From Caecitellus pseudoparvulus (Eukaryota; Bigyra: Bicosoecida): DNA of 35,509 nucleotides. The notes under the pieces were generated by a model. It was not told the DNA's origin. It worked only from the letters and a program-made list of their open reading frames with translations, and searched no databases. The stretch is taken from NCBI GenBank assembly GCA_965644315.1, contig CBFFRQ010000134.1:1-35509 (forward strand), given 5' to 3'. The translations under genes and the position numbers were made by a program. Positions 11,701-19,796 of this stretch are shown here, in pieces (the stretch's first letter is position 1; each line of letters begins with the position of its first letter).

Positions 11701-14700
11701 CGACTCAGCTCCCTGAAGAAACGCATGACAGCCAAGACGAGGTCCATACAGAAGCGACTTGTGAAACTCCGTCGGCGCAAGCATCTGCTGCGGCACTCCT
11801 CACTGCCTAGCTCGATCGAGGCTCTGCGCAAGGAGGAAGAGCGGGAACACATGCTGCTTGAAGACCTGCATGCGACGAGGACTGAAAGGAGGCAAGCGAT
11901 GCGCAGGTGCACCAGACTCGTGGCAAAGAAGCACCAAGCCGCGAAGTTCCAGGTACAGCACCGCATCAGGGAGCTTACACTGACCGACCCATTCACTGCG
12001 CATCAACACATCCGGAAGTTGGCTGGGAAGAAGCGGAAAGGCACAGTGTCCTGCATCCAGTCAGTGCTCGACAGCAACGGGACACTCATCACGGAACCTG
12101 CTCTCGTTCGGTCCACGGTGCGGGACCACATGTCCCAAATCATCAGCTCCCCCCCTCTAAAGCTTGCCCCACTGAAGTTCGGTTTGGCCCGGCTACTGCC
12201 GCCTGCACAAGATGCTACCGCCTCTCATGATGCTTGGGTCCCAAGTGTGGACCTCATCATGAGAAAGATTCAGTCACTCAACCTACACCGCAACCCTGGC
12301 ACTGGAAGCTTCCAAGCTGAACATCTGAAGTACGCCAGTGAAATCTTCAGGAAGAAGTATGCTGGTACCCTCCGCCAAGCCATCAGCACTGGCTCCTGCC
12401 CTGAGGAGTACCACTGTGGCGTCGGGACTCTCATCCCAAAGGCTGCTAGCCAACCCGGACGAGTACAGACATACCGCCTCATTGTTTGTCGCCCACCTCA
12501 AGCCAAGCTGTTCTTCTCTGTGGTAGCAGCTTGTGTGGAAGACTGGGTCCAAAGATGGATCTCTCCAGAACAAGCTGGCTTCACTCATGCTCGAAACACG
12601 CATGAACAGATACTGGCACTACAAGAAACTTCTGCTGCGTATCTCCGAACAAAGCCGGACGCCAGTGTCCTCATACTCTTTGTTGACTTCAGAAGCGCCT
12701 TCGATACTGTCAGTCACGGTGCGATCATTGAGATCCTTGAGAGCGCAAATCTCCCGAGCGCCCTACTCGAATGTGTGAAAGACTACATGCGGCGAGCTTC
12801 TGTTGCCATCCACACGGGGCATGGCCTCTGCAACCCCCTGCCGGTGACAAACGGTGTCCCACAGGGTGGAGCCCTGTCACCTCTTCTGTTTAAGATTGCC
12901 ATAGACGTTCTCTCTCACCGGCTCAGAGAACTACCAAAGCAGGGGGTGGCGGGTGCAGGAGTGCCCACACCCCGAGGCCGAGTCACCCACACGCTGTATG
13001 CGGATGATCTGGCCTGCCTGGCTACCACACCAGCTGCCCTCCATCGAATGTTTCTCGAAGTCAAATCTGTGGGCAGTCGTGTTGGACTGACCATAAACCC
13101 CAACAAGTCAGGTGTCATGATCTTGACTGGAGCGCAACATGTCAGAGGCACATCAGCGACAGAGAGACGAAAGCTGGTCTGGAGATCCCGCTGGCTCAAG
13201 TCTGGGGAGATGTTGAAAGTAAAGGGGGCGCCCATCCAACGTACGAGTGTCTACTCGTACCTTGGTGCTCCACTTTCAGAAAACTTCAGCCGCACCAGGC
13301 TGCTTGCCTTGAAGCATGCAACACAATCTTGCACCCGCGCTGGCTTCGCCTGCGGTGCCCTCCTTAGTGGCGTCTGGCTTAGTCCAAGTCTCAAACAGCG
13401 GGTCGGTGCTGCAGCTGTCAACAGCGCCGCCGACTACATCCTTGCCTCTCAGGTCAGCAACTCCGTGCTACCTCTTCGAGATCTTGACCGTGGACTGGCT
13501 ATTGCCTTCTCTAAGGCCCAGCTTGGCATGCAGAGTTCACTAGCTCGGATGCACAATTATGCAAAGTTGGCTGTGTGTGGCATCCTGCCAGCACACATCC
13601 GAGCGACAAGGTTACGCAGCAACATCTTCAAAAAGTTGCTGAAGAACTTGCACAACCCCACGCCTATAGTCAAAGCCCTGTCATCCAGCCTTCATCAAGC
13701 CCTGCGCCAGCTTCCGCCCACCATGGACATGGCCTTTGTCTTTCAGGCCAATGTCCGCCTGGATAGGAAAGGACCGGGAGGAATTCCAGACCCATGGGCC
13801 CTGCACGGTCTCCTTGACCTTTGGCTACATGGTTGCCTCCCTAATCGCCGGGCACTTGAGGCATCCTGTCAAGAGCCAGCCGCGGACTCATCATCCGAAG
13901 CACAGGGGATCGACATCCTTGCTCGGTTGGATCCCCCTCCTCCCAAGGTCCAACTTCTCGGACTTGCTGCCCCGGAGCTGTCAGACCTCTCCCAACCCCC
14001 AACCTTCCCAGACAAGACCTCTTGGTCGATCAGACAACATGTAGTCGCCTCGTTCCTCCATGTTGCACAAGCGGTTCAATGCCAAGAAGTTGGCTACACC
14101 ACCACTGGCGAGATGAAGCGCTCAAGGCGGCCTAAGGAGTTCCACGTTGGGCTGGGGGCCTGCTTCTTTACATGGCTCCACCCCATCCCCTCTTCTGTGA
14201 ACCCACTCTTTTGGGTCCACGAAGATGACCAACAGAGTCGAGTCAAGATCCACCTCTGGCAAACGCTGCAGGTCTTCAATGGGGGAGACACCCCTACACT
14301 CTTCAGCGAATGTCCCCTGTGTCATGGAGTTTCATGGTGTACACTCCATGAACATGTCCTCTTTGACTGCCCCCACTACAAACTGCAACCATCGCGGACG
14401 GACGTGATGGTTGCAGTGCGAAACTTCCTTGAGCGGTCAAATGATGCGGTGAGGGGAGTGGCCAACGCCCAACACCTTGAAGTGCCCCCCCTCATCCTGG
14501 ATGCTGTTGTCCGGGCTGCTGAAGGCCGCTCTGTGGGCCGACCGGGTCGCTTGATCCTTCTTCGCCTGCTACTGTGCGGTCAGTGGCCCCATCGGTGGGG
14601 CCAGCCATCAGCACAGCAGCCTTGGAGTCCTGAGGCGGCCGCAGTCCTGAGCAACCCTCATGTTGCTCTCCGCGGCCCCTCAGGTCTTCTCCGTCCTCCC

Positions 14701-15111
14701 AAGTACTGGAAACAAGCTCTGGCTGCCGCCACGAGCTTCTCTGTATCTGCGTGGGACGTGCTGGTAACATGCATGCTGGGACGTACCTCACAGGCTGATC
14801 GCCATGTCCAGGTACACGCCAGGTACCTGTGGTGGGCTGCACACGGCCGCACGAGTCCACTCCCGGGCTTCTCCACCCCTGACCCAAGCGCTGTGAGAAA
14901 GCATACACGACATGTTCGCACGCGGCGCTTTGAGCGGACTTACTTTCCTGTCAGGGCTGAACGCAGGCCCCCTCGCTCCTTCACGAGGCAGGCCACTCTC
15001 CTGGACTTTGGTCTCACACGGCCCGAAGCCCGTGATGACCCTCCATCGCCCTCTTCCAACTCGGCCATGTCCTCCGAGATGTCCTTGGAAAGTCCATCGT
15101 CTTCTGAATAG
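8737..15111 (+). CDS. Retrotransposon polyprotein: APE endonuclease + reverse transcriptase + CCHC finger
   Basis: This 2124-residue ORF probably encodes the whole retrotransposition machinery. Residues 1-600 have no recognised domain; there is an NLS-like basic run (GKRKKVRRGQR) near 124-134 and a conserved block around 440-520 containing WNPD. Residues about 625-895 form an APE-type endonuclease with its key motifs: SWNV (N633), TEP (E665), Y737, GDLN (D785, N787), DHILV (D847, H848) and SDHH (D884, H885). A basic, coiled-coil-like linker spans about 989-1085. The reverse transcriptase (about 1225-1500) has FVDF (D1317), NGVPQGGALSP (1372-1382) and YADD (1421-1424). A zinc finger, C-x2-C-x10-H-x4-C, uses C1859, C1862, H1873 and C1878. 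No RNase H or separate ORF1 is seen. The first ATG lies 15 nt after the telomeric repeat; the frame is also open upstream to 8677 through the repeat, so the true start is uncertain. Confidence 0.93.
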   Translation: MREAAAREDDFTVRLGRGGFLAVVFPNTRQFVAAKGKVQAKAPTLVLNAAREIMPLATSLAVNTGDVSSIVTLVKSHLRQASPAAHQDRQHVRQSVPKKGDAAVDKAPIRHNIKTSAQTQQAPGKRKKVRRGQRSKASTASTHSKVVPGRTFADLFKTPPSETTAREKHQHVVPSSPPARMPKLQTEAVVLPSSRVRTGQQTRWDKPSTLDQDSKMQAPVSEDSVPASQTTTSTATTLILTPPASTPESISESDTSLSLSVPDAAPQHIVKVVRMKDCPRVPGSLPTHDIPASSPLARLLASASVYGNRDQRHCVQACLETAAGEKIFETEDLVALQHAATVEAGQRAYRNLRRRAAANTSDSSSSDVQCTMPAGGVMSDCAEDQLEALARLLFRFTPKDSLLQAQAPPVLLPGLHMLLNRMNSGHRALLGGSKLHGGICPQAVMYEDGQDKYFEGVHFAFALHRLQHTDTAHLTLVLVDHDRGVLVVWNPDIPDASVEVSFHNCMERLHADAVEMVYRVSSTPMVGSPSPLKERLRNVMQSLKQDFPPLPFAAEDGELHLKTYIAGQFTRVALPTGRLTRQQASALADAKEHDPLLKLIPQDTDAMPPRWEQGPCTPVGKSGTTSISMVSWNVASSCGNHLHEVIVCAKSASSRSSRMVLCLTEPGGHGTLDTEIMGLQCFRPSPPDRPPGRSEVALLIDRRLRAQRMGDLGLDGRCVVACTIPTTPKPLAIIAAYVPNWHTAQRKKPLADPDTKLPHRQQIWEQLTNAVQHLRTTHMITLMGDLNCHPGQHGVTSWDTSCWRNQSGIPDPTDDVQELATVCEQAQLQPAGVGGQPTQATFQRVLDHILVCPSLRSRLVKPLAVVTTYSSARKKNHRKMILSDHHMLTAGVAVKLPPRPKASRQHSSTHSVPPWWASSTREGLKAQYMHRRHLDASLGPADLHVPGPGDEAEALQSLDALITTSARTTHAQCKSTSPQMIQAFADIPRLSSLKKRMTAKTRSIQKRLVKLRRRKHLLRHSSLPSSIEALRKEEEREHMLLEDLHATRTERRQAMRRCTRLVAKKHQAAKFQVQHRIRELTLTDPFTAHQHIRKLAGKKRKGTVSCIQSVLDSNGTLITEPALVRSTVRDHMSQIISSPPLKLAPLKFGLARLLPPAQDATASHDAWVPSVDLIMRKIQSLNLHRNPGTGSFQAEHLKYASEIFRKKYAGTLRQAISTGSCPEEYHCGVGTLIPKAASQPGRVQTYRLIVCRPPQAKLFFSVVAACVEDWVQRWISPEQAGFTHARNTHEQILALQETSAAYLRTKPDASVLILFVDFRSAFDTVSHGAIIEILESANLPSALLECVKDYMRRASVAIHTGHGLCNPLPVTNGVPQGGALSPLLFKIAIDVLSHRLRELPKQGVAGAGVPTPRGRVTHTLYADDLACLATTPAALHRMFLEVKSVGSRVGLTINPNKSGVMILTGAQHVRGTSATERRKLVWRSRWLKSGEMLKVKGAPIQRTSVYSYLGAPLSENFSRTRLLALKHATQSCTRAGFACGALLSGVWLSPSLKQRVGAAAVNSAADYILASQVSNSVLPLRDLDRGLAIAFSKAQLGMQSSLARMHNYAKLAVCGILPAHIRATRLRSNIFKKLLKNLHNPTPIVKALSSSLHQALRQLPPTMDMAFVFQANVRLDRKGPGGIPDPWALHGLLDLWLHGCLPNRRALEASCQEPAADSSSEAQGIDILARLDPPPPKVQLLGLAAPELSDLSQPPTFPDKTSWSIRQHVVASFLHVAQAVQCQEVGYTTTGEMKRSRRPKEFHVGLGACFFTWLHPIPSSVNPLFWVHEDDQQSRVKIHLWQTLQVFNGGDTPTLFSECPLCHGVSWCTLHEHVLFDCPHYKLQPSRTDVMVAVRNFLERSNDAVRGVANAQHLEVPPLILDAVVRAAEGRSVGRPGRLILLRLLLCGQWPHRWGQPSAQQPWSPEAAAVLSNPHVALRGPSGLLRPPKYWKQALAAATSFSVSAWDVLVTCMLGRTSQADRHVQVHARYLWWAAHGRTSPLPGFSTPDPSAVRKHTRHVRTRRFERTYFPVRAERRPPRSFTRQATLLDFGLTRPEARDDPPSPSSNSAMSSEMSLESPSSSE

Positions 15112-15953
15112 GCGGGGATCTGTGCGAGGCAAAGCGCAGAAACAGGCAAGCTTACATGTGTATCGTGGTGAGAACCACGGTCGTGGTTGGCTGTGAAGGC
15201 GAGGCTGCTACATGCGCTGTCCTTGATGCTTTGTTTTCTCTGTGAAAAGCAAGGATATTGGAAAGTGAATGTTGTCAGTACACGTACCTGTGTCTTCGGG
15301 GTCCACAGATAGATCCACTGGCGGCTCTGCGATGGTGCGGGCGGAATTTGGGACCGTGAACAGACGGGCACAGCGTGCAACGCCGCGCGCGGAACTTACA
15401 GGTTCGCCAGGTCCTGAATGATGAGATGGTTGAGTCATCCATGAACAGACGAAGGCCCTTGATGTGTTCTGGGTGGATGGGGGGCGTTGTTCCGGCGGTG
15501 CGCGCTGCTACCACCGGCGTGGTGTAGTGCAGCACCGCCGTGAAACGCCACCCCCAAGGCGGCCACTGCGGCTCAGTTCAGCGCACAGTGGCCCCAGGCA
15601 CGCGTGTAGTGCCTGGCAGAGGCCAAGAGATCTGGGGGACTGATGAATTATGATGCGAAGTGTGGACTGGGACGAAGTAGGAGTGGGCCCGGCCCCCTCT
15701 GGCTCAGCCGACTGAGCCGAGAGGGCGCGGGAGGGACAGTTCAGCATGTATGGGCGGGCGCGGGCGCGCCCTAGCAAGCGGCGGCTCATACAACGGACGT
15801 ATGTCCGTGATGGCTGCAGACCCACGAGAGTGGGAGCCGCTGTGGTGCCTACTACAGTGCATTCGTGTGCTGTGGTACGCAAGGCACCACGAGTGATGCC
15901 CAAGCTGTACCGTGCAAGAGTGTGCGGAGGCAAGTTGCAATGCATTAAGTGAG
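15112..15953 (+). other. 3' untranslated region of element 2
   Basis: This stretch holds no supported coding region. The hairpin at 15164-15179 lies near its start. The distal part (about 15766-15953) shares sequence blocks with element 1, including CCCTAGCAAG-N-GGCGGC and GCCGCTGTGG. It ends ATGCATT (15940-15946) and AAGTGAG, followed directly by telomeric repeats. It also supplies the first ATG (15912) of the frame that reads into element 3. Confidence 0.75.
15164..15179 (+). promoter_or_regulatory. Hairpin in element 2 3' UTR (GAGA loop)
   Basis: CGTGGT pairs with ACCACG around a GAGA tetraloop, which fits the GNRA class. The stem is identical to that in element 1 at 7336-7351, where the loop is GATA. 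It lies 53 nt after the ORF stop. A regulatory or RT-binding role is inferred from its conservation. Confidence 0.5.
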
Positions 15954-18900
15954 CTAACCCTAACCCTAACCCTAACCCCTAACCTAACCCTAACCCTAAC
16001 CCTAACCCTAAAGGAGCACCCTTTCACGGCGCATCAACTCATCTGCCGTGCGCTGGGCCGAAGAGCCGGAGGCCTGGCGCCAACTGGCCTCGCGCTGCAG
16101 GCCGGCCAGGCGGTGACCGAGCCGGCTCAGGTGGTGAAAATCTTGCATTCTCAGATGAGATCTGTGATAGCACAGCCACCCAGTACCGACCTGGACGGAC
16201 TCAGTGCAGCCCACTTTGAGGGTCTGCTGCCTCCCATTTCCGCAGGGAGTGACTCGGGAGCCTCTGGAGAGCCGAAAATCTTCAACTTTGAGGCGGTCCT
16301 CAGAGCGACCAAGTCACTGCGGAAACACCGCAGCAGTGGTCTGTCGGAACTTAAGGCCGAACACTGGGCCTACGCAGGCCCGGATGTTCTGAGATGCCTC
16401 GCAGAGACGCTACAGCACCTTGTGAAGGGAGAGGGTCTCCTGCCACGGGAGCTGCACCACGGCAAGGGAGTACTGCTCGCAAAGAAGGGTCAGACCCCCG
16501 GGGTCGCGTCGACCTACCGGCTGATCGTGTGCCGGAGCCCGCTTAGCAAGCTGGTGAACAGTGTTCTTGCATTCAGGCTGGAACAAGCCGTCCAAGGCCT
16601 CATCACTCCGCAGCAAGCAGGGTTCTCCAGAGGCCGCGGGTGCCACGAGCACGTTTTTGCGATGCTCGAAGGACCAAGAACAGCACTGAGAACAGCGACC
16701 GCGACGTGTTCCCGGGACATTGGACCCAAGAACAGCCCTCCACTGGCCGTTTTCGCCGTGTTCATTGACTTTCGGAAGGCTTTCGACTCCGTTGATCACA
16801 GGGCGTTGCGCGTGCTGTTAGACCACCTGCCGCTGGACCGCACCACCAGGCGACTCCTCGTGGATTTCATCGAGAACGCCAGCGTCTGCATCGACACGGA
16901 ACACGGCATGACCGAGGCTATCCATGCGACCAGTGGCGTAGCGCAAGGGAGCGTCCTGTCGCCCCTCCTATTCAAGATCGCGGTCGACCTGGTGTCCCGT
17001 GCTCTCTCCTTGAACCACATTCCGGGGGAGGGAGAGGGGGGAAAACCGACACTGGGGGTCAAGCTACTGCATTCAAGGGGGGACCCAGTCCACACTGGAC
17101 CCCGATTCAGCCACGCGCTGTACGCAGACGACCTGGGACTCGTCGTGGACAGCGCGGACGCTGTGGTGCGCGCGATCACCATCGTCAGGCGGGTCGGGGC
17201 GCTGCTGGGGCTCCAAGTCAACGCATCCAAGTCCGCCATCATGATCATGCGGCCGACGCCACGACTTGCATACCGCATGAGTCGACTCCATGTGCAAATA
17301 GTCAGAGCCAAGAAACGCCTTGCTGCGGAGTCACAGGCGCTAACCGTCGACGGAAAGCGGATCCCTCTCACGGACGAGTACGAGTACTTAGGAACACCGC
17401 TGCAAGCCAAGCTGTTCATACAGCATAAAACAGCTCGTCGACATGCCGCAACCACCTTGAGCATGGCTGGGCATTCTTCTGTGGCGATTTCTGCGGCCGA
17501 ATGGCTCGCCCCGTCGGCAGCGCACCGCCTTTTGAGGACCTCAGTGGTCGCTGCAGCGGACTACACACTGGCAATCACCGGCAAACACTCGCTCATGCCC
17601 AACCGCATGTGCGACAATGCCGTTGGCAGTGTTCTGGACAAATCCGTGTTCGGTTTTCAGCTTCATCCGATGCGCGTCCAACATGGCGCGGTCCTTGCAG
17701 CGGCTGGTATCCCTCTGACACACATGCGCACGATGCGAAGTCGCATTGGTTTCATAGTCCGGACACTCAAGCAGGCTGTGGTGGATTCGCCTGCTTTCAA
17801 GATCCTGATGGTGAGCGTGTGGCAGGGCCGAACGATGGTCGCAGACGTCCCAGACGAGATGGTCCCGTCGGCGCTCCTTTTGGAAGACGTAGCGGCATCG
17901 AAACACACCTTCTATGGCACGGGCACCCCGTGGGCCGTCAGACCTCTCCTTGAGTTGCGCCTGTTGGGGTACCACGAGGGTGTGTTCGGCGTTCTGGCCA
18001 TGGCCGCGAGGTGGCACGATTTGGGCGGAAATCGGGACACCACAGCCCTACACGAAGAGATGCGATCTCTCCAAAAGGCCTTAAAGCTGCCCAAGAACAC
18101 GGCCCAGAACGGCCCGAAGTTGTTCGTCGCAACGAGTGTTCCTGTGGCCTCTGCGAGGTTCGACAGGTCGGTTGACTTCCCAGCCACCTTCACGTTGAGG
18201 CAGCGTTTGGACCTCCTGGAGTCGTACATGTTCATCGCAAGAACGCAAAGAACAGACATGTACCGGGAGACCATGTTCCTACCTGCTGAGTACCCGGGCC
18301 ACTCGCCTCGGGGAGAAATAGGCGACAAAAGAGTGAATCCGACGCTCTCGCCGAGGCCTCACCATTTGGACATCCGAGCGCGAACACACGCGGAACTGCA
18401 TCCGATTCCAAGTGCTCCCTGTAGTGCTTGGACTGCCTGTCACCCTGACAGAAGCCCGTTGCCGAAGGTGTTCATGCTGCAGACACAGCAGCTCCTGCAT
18501 CCGGGTGCTGCTCTGACACCGTATATCGCATGTCCTCTCTGTCTGGACCCCGAAATACGCGATGCGGAGTTCATTTTAGACCACATTCTGTTGGACTGCC
18601 CTTCGGTATCTCTAGAACGTCTGGCGTTCTTCCGAGAGGCAGCGCAGAACATGTGGGACTGTGACGAAGCGGCAAAGTCAACCGCTGTGCCGAGGCGGCC
18701 GACGGCCGAGGCCCTTCGGCACCCACCCCTGAGATACGTCACCATTCCAGAAAGCCTACACACAGCGGTGCAGGCTGGCTGTCAACTGGACGCTGGAACA
18801 CGTATCTCATGCCAGAACACCCGGGCGTTGCTAAAGCGGCTCGCCTTGTGTGGTCAGTGGCCCACGGGAGCACCAGAGTGTGCGGACTGGGATCACGCAA

Positions 18901-19331
18901 CTTGTGCTGCCCTCACGGCGCCACACATGGAACGGTTGCGTGTTCCAGTCCGAAACTCGACCCATCTACTGGACCAAGACCCAGTGAAAGCTGCTGAAGC
19001 ACTGGAGGCATTTGCTGGGCCCGTGCGGCAAAAGTTGCTCCCGAATTCTGGGGGTGCCGCAGACGGCAAAAGTTTCTACTGGCCCCACGAGGTGGTCGCC
19101 GCACCTCCCGGATGGATGAAAGTCCTGAAAACGTGCATCCGGTACTGTGGGGCCGTGTTCAATCACGTGGTAGAAGCTCAACTTCAGGGCGCAGGCGTGG
19201 AACGCGGGCAGCCTGCCGCGGACCTCGCGCGGCGAGCCCGCTACACGGCCGCCACGCCTGCCGCCTGGACCATGCCGCGCCACCTCACTCCCGGGCGAGG
19301 TGGCGCAGCAGAGGAGGAAGAAAGTGAGTGA
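15912..19331 (+). CDS. 5'-truncated reverse transcriptase with CCHC finger, fused to telomeric-repeat codons
   Basis: The open frame has 1139 codons. Residues 1-14 come from the 3' UTR of element 2, residues about 15-33 are Leu-Thr codons read from the CCCTAA repeat, and true element protein begins at K34. The reverse transcriptase has TYRLIVC, motif A FIDF (D286), motif B SGVAQGSVLSP and motif C YADD (404-407). A zinc finger, C-x2-C-x13-H-x4-C, uses C874, C877, H891 and C896. The conserved LALCGQWP string found in all copies follows, and the end is acidic (EEEESE). There is no endonuclease. The ATG at 15912 is only the first available in frame; the next lies about 75 codons in, and translation of this truncated copy is doubtful. 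The long open frame suggests recent insertion or a recently active source. Confidence 0.85.
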   Translation: MQECAEASCNALSELTLTLTLTPNLTLTLTLTLKEHPFTAHQLICRALGRRAGGLAPTGLALQAGQAVTEPAQVVKILHSQMRSVIAQPPSTDLDGLSAAHFEGLLPPISAGSDSGASGEPKIFNFEAVLRATKSLRKHRSSGLSELKAEHWAYAGPDVLRCLAETLQHLVKGEGLLPRELHHGKGVLLAKKGQTPGVASTYRLIVCRSPLSKLVNSVLAFRLEQAVQGLITPQQAGFSRGRGCHEHVFAMLEGPRTALRTATATCSRDIGPKNSPPLAVFAVFIDFRKAFDSVDHRALRVLLDHLPLDRTTRRLLVDFIENASVCIDTEHGMTEAIHATSGVAQGSVLSPLLFKIAVDLVSRALSLNHIPGEGEGGKPTLGVKLLHSRGDPVHTGPRFSHALYADDLGLVVDSADAVVRAITIVRRVGALLGLQVNASKSAIMIMRPTPRLAYRMSRLHVQIVRAKKRLAAESQALTVDGKRIPLTDEYEYLGTPLQAKLFIQHKTARRHAATTLSMAGHSSVAISAAEWLAPSAAHRLLRTSVVAAADYTLAITGKHSLMPNRMCDNAVGSVLDKSVFGFQLHPMRVQHGAVLAAAGIPLTHMRTMRSRIGFIVRTLKQAVVDSPAFKILMVSVWQGRTMVADVPDEMVPSALLLEDVAASKHTFYGTGTPWAVRPLLELRLLGYHEGVFGVLAMAARWHDLGGNRDTTALHEEMRSLQKALKLPKNTAQNGPKLFVATSVPVASARFDRSVDFPATFTLRQRLDLLESYMFIARTQRTDMYRETMFLPAEYPGHSPRGEIGDKRVNPTLSPRPHHLDIRARTHAELHPIPSAPCSAWTACHPDRSPLPKVFMLQTQQLLHPGAALTPYIACPLCLDPEIRDAEFILDHILLDCPSVSLERLAFFREAAQNMWDCDEAAKSTAVPRRPTAEALRHPPLRYVTIPESLHTAVQAGCQLDAGTRISCQNTRALLKRLALCGQWPTGAPECADWDHATCAALTAPHMERLRVPVRNSTHLLDQDPVKAAEALEAFAGPVRQKLLPNSGGAADGKSFYWPHEVVAAPPGWMKVLKTCIRYCGAVFNHVVEAQLQGAGVERGQPAADLARRARYTAATPAAWTMPRHLTPGRGGAAEEEESE
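15954..16012. repeat. Short internal telomeric tract between elements 2 and 3
   Basis: About nine CCCTAA units, including one with an extra C and one with a missing C, join the end of element 2 to the truncated start of element 3. The right edge reads CCCTAAAGGAGCAC, resembling the CCTAAAGAAGGCAC junction at the start of element 2. It is much shorter and less regular than the 8067-8721 tract, which suggests it is older or has been shortened. Confidence 0.95.
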
Positions 19332-19698
19332 TAAAAGCTTGCTTTGGGTTGATAGTGCATTCTAAGATGTTATTCTGAAATTCCCAGTGTCGTAACGCGC
19401 AGCGGGGCCGTTTTGGGCTGCGGGGTGGCGAGGTGTGCGCGGGGTCGCCGCGGCGCCCCCAACACGCCAAGGCCGAAACCCGCGCCCAACTCACCCAACA
19501 GGCGCCGAAAGCCTGAACAACGACGACTAACATTAAACTACCATGTTCTGAAAAGAACATGCTCATCTCACACGGTGACTCACCATGTTTCGTGCAAGAT
19601 ATGTGCGCGACGCAAGCGAGAACTGTGGCCCGCTTCTTTCGAGGAGCAAGTGTGAGGTGAGTGTGGTGAAAACAAGAGGCTATAATGCATTGAACTTC
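19332..19698 (+). other. 3' untranslated region of element 3
   Basis: This non-coding tail is about 367 nt long. It contains the GAAA-loop hairpin at 19542-19561, the core GTGGTGAAAAC at 19663-19673 shared with elements 1 and 2, and the terminal ATGCATT. The last 60 nt match the end of the fragment at 29402-29463, with AGCAAGTG and AAGAG shared. That supports placing the element's 3' end at 19698. Confidence 0.72.
19542..19561 (+). promoter_or_regulatory. Perfect 8-bp stem with GAAA tetraloop in element 3 3' UTR
   Basis: CATGTTCT, GAAA and AGAACATG form an uninterrupted 8-bp stem capped by a GNRA tetraloop, 137 nt before the element 3' end. Elements 1 and 2 have shorter stems with GATA and GAGA loops in their 3' UTRs, at different distances from the end. 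The function is unknown; binding by the reverse transcriptase or RNA stability is possible. Confidence 0.5.
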
Positions 19699-19706
19699 CT
19701 AACCCC
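19699..19706. repeat. Single telomere-like unit at the element 3 insertion junction
   Basis: CTAACCCC follows the 3' end of element 3 directly, and unique sequence (ACGCAGCCGG) comes next. This is the minimum match to the telomeric target. It marks either a former chromosome end from which the repeats were lost or a chance telomere-like insertion site. Confidence 0.6.
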
Positions 19707-19796
19707 ACGCAGCCGGACCATCGTGCAGTTTCCCCAGGCAGGGCACCAGCGCCCGAGACCAAGTGCACGACACGTCCCTGCCGCCCACCTGCGGCG

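Larger units (their letters stand above)
8722..15953 (+). mobile_element. Element 2: intact-looking telomere-associated non-LTR retrotransposon
   Basis: The element is bounded by CCCTAA repeats on both sides. It has one very long ORF (8737-15111), a 3' UTR of about 840 nt and no LTRs. The 3' end reads ATGCATT-N7-CTAACCC. The left junction is ...AACCTAAAGAAGGCAC. Compared with element 1 it lacks several hundred bases at the 5' end, so it may be 5'-truncated or a shorter subfamily. No target-site duplication can be recognised because the target is itself a repeat. Orientation places its 3' end next to centromere-side TTAGGG repeats, so the TTAGGG strand would have primed cDNA synthesis. Confidence 0.93.
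16011..19698 (+). mobile_element. Element 3: 5'-truncated telomere-associated non-LTR retrotransposon, second family
   Basis: The element-derived sequence starts at a point equivalent to residue about 1085 of element 2 (shared PFTAHQ), so the N-terminal region and endonuclease are missing. The remaining RT and zinc-finger region is only distantly similar to elements 1 and 2, so this is another family of the same group. The 3' UTR (19332-19698) ends ATGCATT (19685-19691), GAACTTC and CTAACCC. 5' truncation is the usual result of incomplete reverse transcription. Being without an endonuclease, it could at best act with help from another copy. Confidence 0.9.
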
